Assembly: GCA_022820945.1 (NCBI GenBank)
Contig: JAJEEP010000024.1
Coordinates: 1 to 39,302 of the forward strand
Length of the DNA: 39,302 bases
Reading direction: 5' to 3'
Source: Alphaproteobacteria bacterium
Lineage (GTDB): Bacteria; Pseudomonadota; Alphaproteobacteria; UBA828
This document shows, in pieces, positions 31,798-39,302 of the stretch. A program made the position numbers and the translations under genes. Numbering within the stretch: position 1 is the first letter of the stretch; each line of letters begins with the position of its first letter. Under the pieces are notes generated by a model. The model saw only the letters and a list, made by a program, of their open reading frames with translations. It made no database searches and was not told the origin of the DNA.

Positions 31798-32043
31798 TTG
31801 GCGAGCATCACAATCCGCAATCTGGATGACGGAGTGAAGACCCGTCTACGTATGCGGGCTGCCGGCAACGGTCGCTCCATGGAGGAGGAAGTACGGCTGA
31901 TCCTAGCCGAGGCAGTAGACCGGGAGCCGTCGTCAGCCAAGGGCCTGGGAACAGCGCTGCATGAGCTGTTTAAGCCCCTTGGAGGCGTAGAGCTCGAACT
32001 ACCGCCGCGCGAGCCCATGCGAGAGCCGCCTACGTTCACGTGA
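31798..32043 (+). CDS. FitA/VapB-type ribbon-helix-helix antitoxin
   Basis: An 81-residue antitoxin. The N-terminal ribbon-helix-helix DNA-binding fold is visible as ASITIRNLDDGVKTRLRMRA followed by NGRSMEEEVRLILAEAV. The C-terminal 35 residues would wrap the toxin (LGTALHELFKPLGGVELELP). The best start is TTG at 31798, with GGGAGG seven bases upstream; the in-frame ATG-like starts further up lie inside the operator. The toxin gene starts eight bases after the stop. It should neutralise the PIN toxin and repress the operon. Confidence 0.85.
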   Translation: MASITIRNLDDGVKTRLRMRAAGNGRSMEEEVRLILAEAVDREPSSAKGLGTALHELFKPLGGVELELPPREPMREPPTFT

Positions 32044-32050
32044 TTCAGCC

Positions 32051-32473
32051 ATGATCGTCTTGGATACTCCGATCGTTTCGGAGATGATGCGCGATCGACC
32101 GCGCACAGACGTTCTGGGGTGGCTCGACGAGCAGCCAACGCGCTCACTGTTTGTAACGGCGGTGACGGAGGCGGAGGTTCTGGCCGGTATCGCGTTTCTG
32201 CCCGAGGGAAGGCGGAAGCGCATTCTGGCCGATGCAGCGGCGCGTGCATTCAGCGTTTTGTTGAGCGGTCGTATCTTGGCCTTCGACAGCGCCGCAGCGC
32301 AAGCTTATGCGGAGATCGCGGCGATGCGCCGTGCTGCCGGGCTCCCAATTTCTCAGTCAGACGGTCAAATTGCCGCGATCGCGCAATCGCGCAGCATGGC
32401 GATAGCGACGAGGAACGTCCGGGACTTCAAAGACATGGGCATCGACCTTATCAATCCCTGGACAGCCGTATGA
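32051..32473 (+). CDS. FitB/VapC-type PIN-domain toxin
   Basis: A 140-residue PIN-domain ribonuclease toxin. Acidic active-site residues are visible: Asp5 in IVLDTP, Glu in VTEAEVLAGI near residue 42, Asp in SQSDGQIAAIA near residue 105, and the closing ATRNVRDFKDMGIDLINPW. The usual LDTN start is LDTP here, so the polar residue after the first Asp-Thr is lost; this may reduce activity. Family length is normal. Such toxins cleave tRNA or other RNA when the antitoxin is degraded. Its TGA overlaps the ureF ATG (ATGA at 32470-32473), which makes the toxin-antitoxin pair the leading part of the urease operon. Confidence 0.88.
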   Translation: MIVLDTPIVSEMMRDRPRTDVLGWLDEQPTRSLFVTAVTEAEVLAGIAFLPEGRRKRILADAAARAFSVLLSGRILAFDSAAAQAYAEIAAMRRAAGLPISQSDGQIAAIAQSRSMAIATRNVRDFKDMGIDLINPWTAV

Positions 32474-33174
32474 CCGGTTCCATGAGTGAGGTCCAGCACG
32501 GCGCAGGCGCCGATCTCGCGGCGTTGCAGTTCGGCGACAGCTTCTTTCCGAGCGGCGCGGTGTCGTTCTCGCTCGGGCTGGAGACGCTGCATGCCGACGG
32601 CATCGTGGCCGACACCGCCGGCCTCGAAGAGTTTCTCACCGACCAGGTGACGGACCGCTGGGCCACGGCGGAGCGCGCCTTCCTCGCTGCCGCCCACGCA
32701 GCCTGCCCGGACTGGCCGGTAGTCGCCGAGATCGACGCCTTGCAGGAGGCGATGACGCTGCCGCGCGAGCTGCGCGAGGGCTCGCGCAAGGGGGGCGCCG
32801 CGTTGCTTGGCGTTCATGCGCGCATGGAGACGCCGGGTGCCCAGGCCTATCGCGAGCGGCTTCGCGCCGGCACCGCCCACGGCCATCTCGCGGTCGTGCA
32901 AGGCGTGGTGCTCAAGGGGGCGGGCCTCGACCTCGCCCGTGCCGAGGCGGTGAGCCTGCACGGACTTTGCGCGATGATCCTGGGCGCCGCTCTCAGGCTC
33001 GGCTTGATCGGCCACCTTGACGGGCAGATCATGCTGCGTGGGCTCAGGCCCAGGATGGCGACGCTCTTGGCCGAGCCGGCGCCGGGCCTCGACGAGGTCC
33101 GCTCCTATGCGCCGCTCGCCGATGTCTCGGCGGCTCGCCACGAGGAAGCGGCGGTTCGACTCTTCAGCAACTGA
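32470..33174 (+). CDS. ureF: Urease accessory protein UreF
   Basis: A 234-residue, all-helical urease accessory protein. Family marks: AALQFGDSFFPSGAVSFSLGLETL near the start (compare the LQLASPALPVGAFSYSQGLE pattern), REGSRKGGAALLG in the middle, and GLCAMILGAALRLGLIGHLDGQ near residue 170. UreF works with UreD and UreG to load nickel and carboxylate the urease lysine; no ureD, ureG or ureE is in the window. Start: ATG at 32470 overlaps the toxin stop; ATG at 32482 is an alternative. Neither has a strong ribosome site, fitting translational coupling. It precedes ureAB by 15 bases. The sequence is divergent but recognisable. Confidence 0.8.
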   Translation: MTGSMSEVQHGAGADLAALQFGDSFFPSGAVSFSLGLETLHADGIVADTAGLEEFLTDQVTDRWATAERAFLAAAHAACPDWPVVAEIDALQEAMTLPRELREGSRKGGAALLGVHARMETPGAQAYRERLRAGTAHGHLAVVQGVVLKGAGLDLARAEAVSLHGLCAMILGAALRLGLIGHLDGQIMLRGLRPRMATLLAEPAPGLDEVRSYAPLADVSAARHEEAAVRLFSN

Positions 33175-33189
33175 TCAGGGTGGCCCACG

Positions 33190-33885
33190 ATGCTGTTGAC
33201 ACCGACAGAGATGGAGCGGCTGACGATCTACACCGCCGCCGAGCTCGCGCGAAAGCGCCGCGCGCGCGGGCTCGCGCTCAACCACCCCGAGGCCGTGGCG
33301 CTGATCAGCGACGAGATTCTGGAAGGCGCGCGCGACGGGCGCTCGGTAGCCGAGCTGATCGAGCACGGCGCGACCATCCTCACCACCGACGACGTCATGT
33401 CCGGCGTCGCCGAGATGATGCCGGTGTTGCAGGTGGAGGGCACCTTCCCCGACGGCACCAAGCTGGTCACGGTTCACGAGCCGATCCGCCCCGGCGAGAA
33501 GGCGCAGGACGAGCGCGTGCGGCCAGGCGAGATCATCCCCGCAGAGGGGGAGATCGAGATCAACGCCGGCCGGCCGACCGCCACGGTCTCCGTCACCAAC
33601 ACCGGCGACCGGCCCGTCCAGATCGGCAGCCACTACCACTTCTTCGAGGTCAATCGGCATCTCGACTTCGACCGTGCAGCCGCCTTCGGCATGCGCCTCG
33701 ACATTCCTGCCGGCACGGCGGTGCGCTTTGCGCCGGGGGAGACCAAGGAGGTCACGCTCGTCGAGTTCGGCGGCAGCGGCGAGATGGTGGGGCTCAACGA
33801 CCTCACCCAGGGCTCGCGGCGCTCCGAGAGCGTCAAGCAGGAGGCGCTGGCCCGTGCCCGCGCCCGCGGCTTCAAGGGGGCTTGA
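33190..33885 (+). CDS. ureAB: Urease gamma-beta fusion subunit (UreAB)
   Basis: A 231-residue structural subunit joining the gamma domain (residues 1-100: [43 protein letters not shown], and [22 protein letters not shown]) and the beta domain (about 110-215: [59 protein letters not shown]). Such fusions are known from Helicobacter UreA and some other bacteria, whereas most bacteria have two separate genes. It would assemble with UreC. AGGGTGG precedes the ATG; the stop is three bases before the ureC ATG. Confidence 0.95.
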   Translation: MLLTPTEMERLTIYTAAELARKRRARGLALNHPEAVALISDEILEGARDGRSVAELIEHGATILTTDDVMSGVAEMMPVLQVEGTFPDGTKLVTVHEPIRPGEKAQDERVRPGEIIPAEGEIEINAGRPTATVSVTNTGDRPVQIGSHYHFFEVNRHLDFDRAAAFGMRLDIPAGTAVRFAPGETKEVTLVEFGGSGEMVGLNDLTQGSRRSESVKQEALARARARGFKGA

Positions 33886-33888
33886 GCG

Positions 33889-35601
33889 ATGGCACGGATG
33901 AGCAGGGCGGAGTACGCGGCGCTCTATGGCCCGACCACCGGCGATTGCGTGCGCCTGGGCGACAGCGAGCTGCTGGCCGAGATCGAGCACGACCACGGCG
34001 TGCCGGGCGAGGAGTGCCTGCACGGCGGCGGCAAGACCCTGCGGGACGGCATCGGCCTCGTCGCCGGGCTCGACAGCGCGGCCGGCTCGCTTGACATGCT
34101 GGTCTCCAATGCGGTCGTCATCGACCCGGTGCTCGGCATCGTCAAGGGCGACATCGGCATCAAGGAGGGCCTCATCGCCGGCGTCGGCAAGGCCGGCAAC
34201 CCGGCGGTGATGGACGGGGTGGACCCGGCGCTGCTCTGCGGCGCCGCGACCACGGTACGCGATGCGGAAGGGCTGATTGCGACGCCCGGCGGCATCGACG
34301 TTCACGTCCATTTCGACAGTGCCCAGCTTTGCGAGCACGCGATCTCGAGCGGCGTTACGACAATGCTGGGCGGCTCGCTCGGGCCGATCACCGTCGGCAT
34401 CGACTGCGGCGGTGCCTGGAACGTCGGCAAGATGCTGCAGGCGGCCGAGGCGTGGCCGCTCAACTTCGGCTTCCTCGGGCGTGGCAACTCGGCCAAGCCG
34501 CTCTCGCTGGTGGACCAGATCGCCGGCGGCTGCATGGGCCTCAAGATCCACGAGGACTGGGGCGCCATGCCGGCGTCAATCGATACCTGCCTCGGCGTTG
34601 CCGACGATCTGGACTTTCAGGTCCAGCTCCACACCGACACGCTGAACGAAAGCGGCTTCCTGGAGGAGACGCTGGCCGCCATCAAGGGCCGCACGATCCA
34701 CATGTACCACGCCGAAGGGGCGGGCGGCGGGCACGCGCCCGACATCATCCGCATCACCGGCGAGCCCAACTGCCTGCCGTCCTCCACCAACCCCACCAAC
34801 CCCTACACGCGGAACACCTTCGACGAACACCTCGACATGATCATGGTCTGCCATCACCTGAACCCGGCCGTACCGGAGGACGTGGCCTTCGCCGAGAGCA
34901 GGATTCGCGCGCAGACCATCGCCGCCGAGGACGTGCTGCACGATATCGGCGCGATCTCGATGCTGGGCTCGGACAGCCAGGGGATGGGGCGGATCAACGA
35001 GGTGATCTGCCGTACCTGGCAGCTTGCCTCCAAGATGCGGCACCAGCGCGGCCGGCTCGCGTCGGAGCAGACCGCCAAGGGCGACAACGAGCGGATCAAG
35101 CGTTACATCGCGAAGTACACCATCAACGCGGCGAGAACCTTCGGCATCGACCGCCATATCGGCTCGCTGGAAGCGGGCAAGCTCGCCGACGTGGTGCTCT
35201 GGCGGCCGGCCTTCTTCGGCATCAAGCCGGAACTGGTGATCAAGGGCGGCTTCATCGTCTGGTCTGCGATGGGTGACAGCGCGGCCTCGCTGATGACCTG
35301 CGAGCCGCTGTTGATGCGCCCGCAATGGGGCGCCTTCGGCCGGGCCAAGGAGGCACTGAGTCTGAGCTTCGTCTCGCAAGCGGCGATGGAGGCCGATGTC
35401 GCCGGCAGGCTGGGGCTGGAGAGCCGCACCGTGCCCGTGCAGGGCACGCGCAAGCTCGCCAAGGGCCACATGCTGCACAACGGCGCCTGCCCCGAGGTGA
35501 CGGTTGATCCCGAAACCTTCGAAGTGCGGGTCGACGGCGAGCTTGCGACCTGCGATCCAGCCGACGAGCTGCCGCTCGCCCAGCGCTACATGCTGCGCTA
35601 G
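33889..35601 (+). CDS. ureC: Urease alpha subunit, divergent (UreC-like)
   Basis: A 570-residue catalytic urease subunit, normally hydrolysing urea to ammonia and carbamate in the cytoplasm. All nickel ligands and catalytic residues are present: His139 and His141 (DVHVHF), carbamylated Lys219 and His221 (GLKIHEDWG), His248, His274 ([13 protein letters not shown]), flap Cys321 and His322 (MVCHHL), and Asp362 (GSDSQGMGR). Two pocket regions differ. The normally invariant GTNATTCTPGPWY loop is replaced by GIDCGGAW, three residues shorter, and the alanine of SDSQAMGR is glycine. In known ureases both regions contact the urea amide groups. The protein is otherwise full length, so it is probably active, but its substrate may not be plain urea. 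Confidence 0.9.
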   Translation: MARMSRAEYAALYGPTTGDCVRLGDSELLAEIEHDHGVPGEECLHGGGKTLRDGIGLVAGLDSAAGSLDMLVSNAVVIDPVLGIVKGDIGIKEGLIAGVGKAGNPAVMDGVDPALLCGAATTVRDAEGLIATPGGIDVHVHFDSAQLCEHAISSGVTTMLGGSLGPITVGIDCGGAWNVGKMLQAAEAWPLNFGFLGRGNSAKPLSLVDQIAGGCMGLKIHEDWGAMPASIDTCLGVADDLDFQVQLHTDTLNESGFLEETLAAIKGRTIHMYHAEGAGGGHAPDIIRITGEPNCLPSSTNPTNPYTRNTFDEHLDMIMVCHHLNPAVPEDVAFAESRIRAQTIAAEDVLHDIGAISMLGSDSQGMGRINEVICRTWQLASKMRHQRGRLASEQTAKGDNERIKRYIAKYTINAARTFGIDRHIGSLEAGKLADVVLWRPAFFGIKPELVIKGGFIVWSAMGDSAASLMTCEPLLMRPQWGAFGRAKEALSLSFVSQAAMEADVAGRLGLESRTVPVQGTRKLAKGHMLHNGACPEVTVDPETFEVRVDGELATCDPADELPLAQRYMLR

Positions 35602-35642
35602 GGCGCGCCGCGAGAGAGCGGGGCACGCGCGGGAGCCGGTGA

Positions 35643-36869
35643 ATGGAGCAGATCCTGCGCGGCGCCCTGATCGCCGACGGCGACGGCGCCCGGCTCGACA
35701 TCGGCATCGCCGACGGGCGCATCGCCGAGATCGCGCCCACGATCGACGCCGACGCCCCGGTGCTCGACCTCGGTGGCCGCCTGGTGGCTCCCGGCTTCAT
35801 CGAGACCCACATCCACCTCGACAAGGCCTGCATCCTCGACCGCTGCCGCGCCGAACGGGGCGACCTCGCCGAGGCCATCGACGAGGTGGCGCGGGTGAAG
35901 CGCGCGTTCACGGCCGACGACGTGAACGCACGAGCCCGCCGCGTGCTCGATGCCTGCATCGCCCAGGGCACCACCCACATGCGCACGCACCTGGAGGTGG
36001 ACCCGGGTATCGGCATGCGGGGCTTCGACGGCGTGCTGCCGCTGATCGAGGCCTATCGCTGGGCGATCGATCTCGAAATCTGCGTCTTTCCGCAGGAGGG
36101 GCTGCTCAACAATCCGGGCACCGACGAGTTGATGGTGGAGGCGCTGGAACGGGGCGCCCGCGTGGTCGGTGCCGCGCCCTATACCGACAGCGACCCGGCC
36201 GGCCAGATCGACCGCGTGTTCGAACTCGCGCGCGCGTTCGATGTCGATATCGACATGCACCTCGACTTCGGCGAAAGCGCGGGCGAACTCGACCTCGACC
36301 AGGTCTGCAGGCTGACCGAGCGCTTCGGCTACGGCGGGCGCGTCACGGTCGGCCACGTTACCAAGCTCTCGGCCGCGAGCCCGGAACACTTGGTGCGCGT
36401 GGCGGATCGCATGGCCGAGGCCGGTGTCGCCTGCACCGTGCTGCCGGCGACCGATCTCTTCCTCATGGGGCGAGGCGACGAAGCCAACGTGCGCCGCGGG
36501 GTCACGCCCGCGCACCGGCTGCTCGGCCACGGCGTCAACTGCTCGCTCTCGTCCAACAACGTGCTCAACCCGTTCACGCCCTTCGGCGATTGCTCGCTGG
36601 TGCGCATGGCGAACCTTTACGCCAACGTCTGCCAGGTGGGCGCGCGGTCGGAGATGCTGGACTGCTTCGACATGATCACGCGGCGCTCGGCCCGCATTCT
36701 CGGCCTCGACGATTACGGCATCGCAGTCGGCAAGGCAGCCGATCTCGTGGTGCTCGACGCAACCGATCCGGCGGACGCGGTGGCCGCAATTGCGCCGCCG
36801 CTCTACGGCTTCAAGCGCGGGCGCATGATCTTCCGGCGGCCGCCGGTGGAGCTTCTCGGCCCGTCGTAG
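35643..36869 (+). CDS. Cytosine-deaminase-like amidohydrolase with altered metal site
   Basis: A 408-residue amidohydrolase resembling CodA and AtzC. Family marks: His56 and His58 (ETHIHLDKA), GTTHMRTHLEVDP, FPQEGLL, His206 (DMHLDFGES), His238 (GHVTKL), and VLNPFTPFGDCSLVRMANLYA. Compared with E. coli CodA, the catalytic glutamate (HCDE) is Phe209 and the metal-binding aspartate (GHDD) is Asn305. So the metal is held differently or the reaction has changed. The gene starts 41 bases after ureC in the same direction and probably belongs to the same operon; it could release the compound that feeds the urease-like enzyme. Substrate unknown. Confidence 0.82.
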   Translation: MEQILRGALIADGDGARLDIGIADGRIAEIAPTIDADAPVLDLGGRLVAPGFIETHIHLDKACILDRCRAERGDLAEAIDEVARVKRAFTADDVNARARRVLDACIAQGTTHMRTHLEVDPGIGMRGFDGVLPLIEAYRWAIDLEICVFPQEGLLNNPGTDELMVEALERGARVVGAAPYTDSDPAGQIDRVFELARAFDVDIDMHLDFGESAGELDLDQVCRLTERFGYGGRVTVGHVTKLSAASPEHLVRVADRMAEAGVACTVLPATDLFLMGRGDEANVRRGVTPAHRLLGHGVNCSLSSNNVLNPFTPFGDCSLVRMANLYANVCQVGARSEMLDCFDMITRRSARILGLDDYGIAVGKAADLVVLDATDPADAVAAIAPPLYGFKRGRMIFRRPPVELLGPS

Positions 36870-36897
36870 CGCTGCCGCAGGCCCAATGCGGGCGACG

Positions 36898-36948
36898 CGA
36901 GAATTCGGTCGCCAAGACCGCCTCGACCGATAGGCGAGTCGATTCTCG
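36898..36948 (+). terminator. Imperfect inverted repeat after the amidohydrolase gene
   Basis: CGAGAAT (36898-36904) pairs with ATTCTCG (36942-36948); GTCGCC (36908-36913) pairs with GGCGAG (36933-36938) at five of six positions. It begins 29 bases past the amidohydrolase stop. There is no T-run, so it may be a Rho-type end or an operator for the promoter just downstream. Confidence 0.4.
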
Positions 36949-36958
36949 GGTGTATCGG

Positions 36959-36964
36959 TATAAT
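36959..36964 (+). promoter_or_regulatory. Consensus -10 box (TATAAT) upstream of flippase-like gene
   Basis: A perfect TATAAT in a very GC-rich region, 61 bases before the GTG of the next gene. No good -35 lies 16-18 bases upstream (GAGTCG region), so the promoter may depend on an activator. The leader that follows contains a hairpin at 36972-36990. Confidence 0.5.
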
Positions 36965-36971
36965 GGATTGT

Positions 36972-36990
36972 CCCCCGGTGTGGCCGGGGG
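36972..36990 (+). other. GC-rich hairpin in the 5' leader
   Basis: CCCCCGG TGTGG CCGGGGG is a perfect 7-bp stem with a 5-base loop, lying just after the predicted transcription start and 34 bases before the start codon. No T-run. It may stabilise the leader or serve as a protein site. Confidence 0.45.
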
Positions 36991-37024
36991 CCTCTCGCGC
37001 TCATGGTGGTGAAAGGAAACGCCG

Positions 37025-38074
37025 GTGAGGCGCTGGGGCTACGTCGCACTCATCGTCGGCATTGCGCTGGTCATCGGCCTCGTGTGCTTCCAGGGCGCCG
37101 GGGACGTGGCGGCGGCCGTGGCCGCGGTAAGCTGGGGCATCGTCGTGGTCGTCCTGGTGCGGCTCGTGCCCATCATGCTGGACGGCTATGTCTGGCGGCT
37201 GCTCTTCCTGGAAGGCCATCGGCCCTCGGTGCTGACCGCGCTCTGGGCGCGCTGGATCGGCGAGGCGGTCAACACGCTGGTGCCGGCGTTCCAGGTGGGG
37301 GGCGCCGTGGTCCGCTCGCGGCTTCTGGTCATGCGCGGCGTGCCCGGCCGGATCGCGGGCGCGAGCGTCGTGGTCGACCTCACCCTCAGCACCATCACCC
37401 TGCTGTTCTTCACCCTGGTCGGCATCGGTCTGCTCATGGCCCACCACGGCGAGAGCGATATCGCACGCGCTATCGGCTATTGCGTTGCGGGCGGGTTCTT
37501 GGTCGTCATCCTGCTCTGCGTCTTCCAGCAGCGCGGGCTCTTCGGCTGGATCATCGGTCTCGTGGCACGCTTCGCCAGGGGCCGGGCCTGGGACAACGCC
37601 ATCGGCGGCGCTCAGGCGCTCGACGAGGCGATCCTGGATCTCTATCGGCACCGCTGGCTGCTGACGGGGAACGCAGCCGGACAGCTCGCCGCCTGGACAC
37701 TCGGTGCAGCCGAGATCTATGCCGCGCTCTATTTCATGGGCTACGAGGTCACCATTGCCGACGCACTCTTGCTGGAAAGCCTCATCCTGGCGACGCGCAC
37801 CGCGGCGTTCTTCGTGCCGGGTGCGCTCGGCGTGCAGGAAGGTGTGCTGGTGCTGCTCGGCGGCATGATCGGCCTCGGGCCGGAGGTGGCGTTGGCGCTT
37901 TCGTTGGTCAAGCGGGTGCGCGAGCTGGTGATCGGCGTTCCCGGCCTTCTTGCCTGGCAAGTGGCCGAGGGCAAGAACCTGCTGAGCCGTAGCGCTCGGC
38001 GCGCGGCGGCGGCGTGCGCGCCGGAGCCGCCGGCGCCCGCTTCCTCCGCCAGCCGCTCGCGGGAAGCGCTCTGA
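37025..38074 (+). CDS. Flippase-like / LPG-synthase membrane-domain protein (HpnL-like)
   Basis: A 349-residue protein with about eight membrane helices of the lysylphosphatidylglycerol synthase transmembrane (flippase-like) family. Family marks are WRLLFLEGHRPSVLTALWARWIGEAVNTLVP near residue 60, then RTAAFFVPGALGVQEG near 260 and SLVKRVRELVIGVPGLLAWQ near 300. Related proteins include HpnL of hopanoid clusters and mannosyl- or polyprenol-linked flippases; the lipid handled here is unknown. The C-terminal 35 residues are an Ala/Pro/Ser-rich tail. The GTG start has AAAGGA about eight bases upstream. It has its own promoter candidate, separate from the urease operon. Confidence 0.82.
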   Translation: MRRWGYVALIVGIALVIGLVCFQGAGDVAAAVAAVSWGIVVVVLVRLVPIMLDGYVWRLLFLEGHRPSVLTALWARWIGEAVNTLVPAFQVGGAVVRSRLLVMRGVPGRIAGASVVVDLTLSTITLLFFTLVGIGLLMAHHGESDIARAIGYCVAGGFLVVILLCVFQQRGLFGWIIGLVARFARGRAWDNAIGGAQALDEAILDLYRHRWLLTGNAAGQLAAWTLGAAEIYAALYFMGYEVTIADALLLESLILATRTAAFFVPGALGVQEGVLVLLGGMIGLGPEVALALSLVKRVRELVIGVPGLLAWQVAEGKNLLSRSARRAAAACAPEPPAPASSASRSREAL

Positions 38075-38150
38075 GCGCAGAGAAACCGCGCAGGCCGGAC
38101 GGTATCCACCCAACCATCACAAGCAACAACGTGTATCCGGAGACCGAACC

Positions 38151-39122
38151 ATGGGCACGATGATCGACGGCGAGTGGCACAAGGGAGACAACAGGACCGA
38201 AGCAGACGGGCGCTTCGTGCGATCCACGACCACCTTCCGCGATACCGTCACCACCGATGGCTCTTCGGGCTTCAAGGCCGAGCCGGGGCGCTACCACCTT
38301 TACGTCTCGCACGCTTGCCCCTGGGCGCACCGCACGATGATCGTGCGCGCGCTGCGCAGGCTGGAGGACGTGATCTCGGTTTCCGTGGTGGATCCCTTCA
38401 TGGGCGAAGACGGCTGGCACTTCAGCGACGGCCTCGACTGCATTCCCGACAGCGTCAACGGCACCCGCTTTCTGCGCGAGGTCTACAAGCTGGCGCAGGA
38501 CGACTACACCGGCCGGGTCTCCGTGCCCGTGCTCTGGGACAAGCGGGAGCGGACCATCGTCAACAACGAATCCGCTGAGATCATTCGGATGCTCAACACG
38601 GCGTTCGATGGCCGGGGTGACGACGAGCCGGACTTGTATCCGACGGCGCTCAGGGACGAGATCGATGCGATCAACGAGCCGATCTACGAGCACATCAACA
38701 ATGGCGTCTACAAGACCGGCTTCGCCCGGTCGCAGGCGGCCTACGAGGATGCTTTCGACGCGCTCTTCGCGACCCTGGACGACCTGGAGGAGAGACTGGG
38801 CACGCGACGCTACCTGGCAGGTGCGTGCATCACTGAGGCCGACTGGCGGCTCTTTCCCACCCTGGTGCGCTTTGACGCTGTCTATGTCGGGCACTTCAAG
38901 TGCAACAAGCGCCGGATCGAGGACTACCCCAACCTGAGCAACTACCTGCGGGAGCTTTACCAATTTCCGGGGGTCGCGGACACGGTGAACATGGCGCACA
39001 TCAAGGGCCATTATTACGCGAGCCACGTCAGCGTTAATCCTTCCCGCATCGTGCCCAAGGGACCGGTGCTCGACTTCACGCGTCCGCACGACCGGGGCCG
39101 CCTTCCCGGCTCGACGGGTTGA
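38151..39122 (+). CDS. Glutathione S-transferase, glutathionyl-hydroquinone reductase-like
   Basis: A 323-residue Xi-class GST of the Ecm4/YqjG family, which reduces glutathionyl-hydroquinones using glutathione in the cytoplasm. The catalytic cysteine motif is CPWAHRTMIVRALR near residue 60, followed by DPFMGEDGW, VPVLWDKRERTIVNNESAEIIRML for glutathione binding, and the helical C-domain with ACITEADWRLFPTLVRFD and HFKCNKRRI. All family parts are present, so it is complete. The ATG has GGAG 8-11 bases upstream. It stands 76 bases after the flippase-like gene and may be separately transcribed. Confidence 0.92.
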   Translation: MGTMIDGEWHKGDNRTEADGRFVRSTTTFRDTVTTDGSSGFKAEPGRYHLYVSHACPWAHRTMIVRALRRLEDVISVSVVDPFMGEDGWHFSDGLDCIPDSVNGTRFLREVYKLAQDDYTGRVSVPVLWDKRERTIVNNESAEIIRMLNTAFDGRGDDEPDLYPTALRDEIDAINEPIYEHINNGVYKTGFARSQAAYEDAFDALFATLDDLEERLGTRRYLAGACITEADWRLFPTLVRFDAVYVGHFKCNKRRIEDYPNLSNYLRELYQFPGVADTVNMAHIKGHYYASHVSVNPSRIVPKGPVLDFTRPHDRGRLPGSTG

Positions 39123-39186
39123 GCGGCCGGCGACAACCGGGCGGGGTGCGGCGCGGGGTCGATGAGGCGTGTGCGCTGTCGTGAAT

Positions 39187-39266
39187 CCCTTGGTGATCAA
39201 GGGCTCCAGCTGACCCGAGACTTTTCTTACCCCAGAAGCATCGCAGATTTCTGCGGATCTGCGATG
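39187..39266. other. Two hairpins in the 3' end non-coding stretch
   Basis: The 180 bases after the GST gene hold no supported gene. Two stems are visible: CCCTTG/CAAGGG (39187-39192 with 39198-39203) and a perfect 9-bp stem CATCGCAGA/TCTGCGATG (39239-39247 with 39258-39266). TTTTCTT lies between them. The first could be a weak terminator for the GST gene; the second may belong to a feature beyond the window. Confidence 0.4.
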
Positions 39267-39302
39267 TGCGGATAGGGCGGTTCGAGGATTTCCACCCCAT
39301 AG

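Noticed and set aside
39123..39302. tRNA gene or attachment site at the right end
   Set aside because: A GGTTCGA-like stretch near 39278 suggested a T-arm, but no acceptor stem or anticodon arm could be fitted on either strand.

Overview
The window is high-GC DNA (roughly two-thirds G+C by eye) with densely packed, often overlapping genes, many solute-binding-protein transporters and a GTTC-N7-GTTC LexA box, the type typical of Alphaproteobacteria. I read it as a chromosomal segment of a metabolically versatile alphaproteobacterium (Rhizobiales or Rhodospirillales-like). Species cannot be told from the sequence. No rRNA, tRNA, CRISPR array or intact insertion sequence was seen.

Layout. (1) 1-738: the end of a Mu-like phage gp27 gene, the only phage gene visible. 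(2) 824-4286: two tandem EamA-type exporters, a DUF6064-like membrane protein and a Tat-exported aldo/keto reductase. (3) 4380-11639, minus strand: a sugar-type (CUT2-like) ABC importer (binding protein, double ATPase and an unusual fused double permease) followed by a biotin carboxylase and a lone carboxyltransferase C/D-domain protein. (4) 11788-15140, divergent plus strand: a CocE-type serine hydrolase, a protein made of three RidA domains and a single RidA protein. (5) 15152-21747: a spermidine/putrescine-type ATPase with a decayed permease fragment upstream, a gene-poor junction, then a complete four-gene polyamine-type ABC operon with mosaic base composition. (6) 21774-24093: a radical SAM gene behind a LexA box, ribonuclease HII and an L,D-transpeptidase. 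(7) 24198-26875: an NMT1/SsuA-type ABC importer. (8) 26933-31612: a dialkylglycine decarboxylase-like aminotransferase, an MFS transporter, a TPR lipoprotein-like or secreted protein and, convergent, a D-aminoacylase-like amidohydrolase. (9) 31742-36869: a FitAB/VapBC toxin-antitoxin pair whose toxin gene overlaps ureF, then fused ureAB, ureC and a cytosine-deaminase-like amidohydrolase. (10) 37025-39122: a flippase-like membrane protein and a glutathionyl-hydroquinone-reductase-like GST.

The genes suggest scavenging of organic nitrogen: importers for sugar-like, polyamine-like and small heterocyclic or amine substrates, plus enzymes cutting C-N bonds (urease, two amidohydrolases, a PLP decarboxylase/aminotransferase, RidA proteins, a biotin-dependent carboxylase pair). 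Two places look most worth attention. One is a divergent urease operon (ureF-ureAB-ureC-amidohydrolase) with no ureD, ureE or ureG nearby and changes in the substrate pocket. The other is the divergent cluster joining a carboxylase half-system to CocE and a triple-RidA protein. All three operons in which the binding-protein gene precedes other transporter genes have a strong stem-loop just after it.
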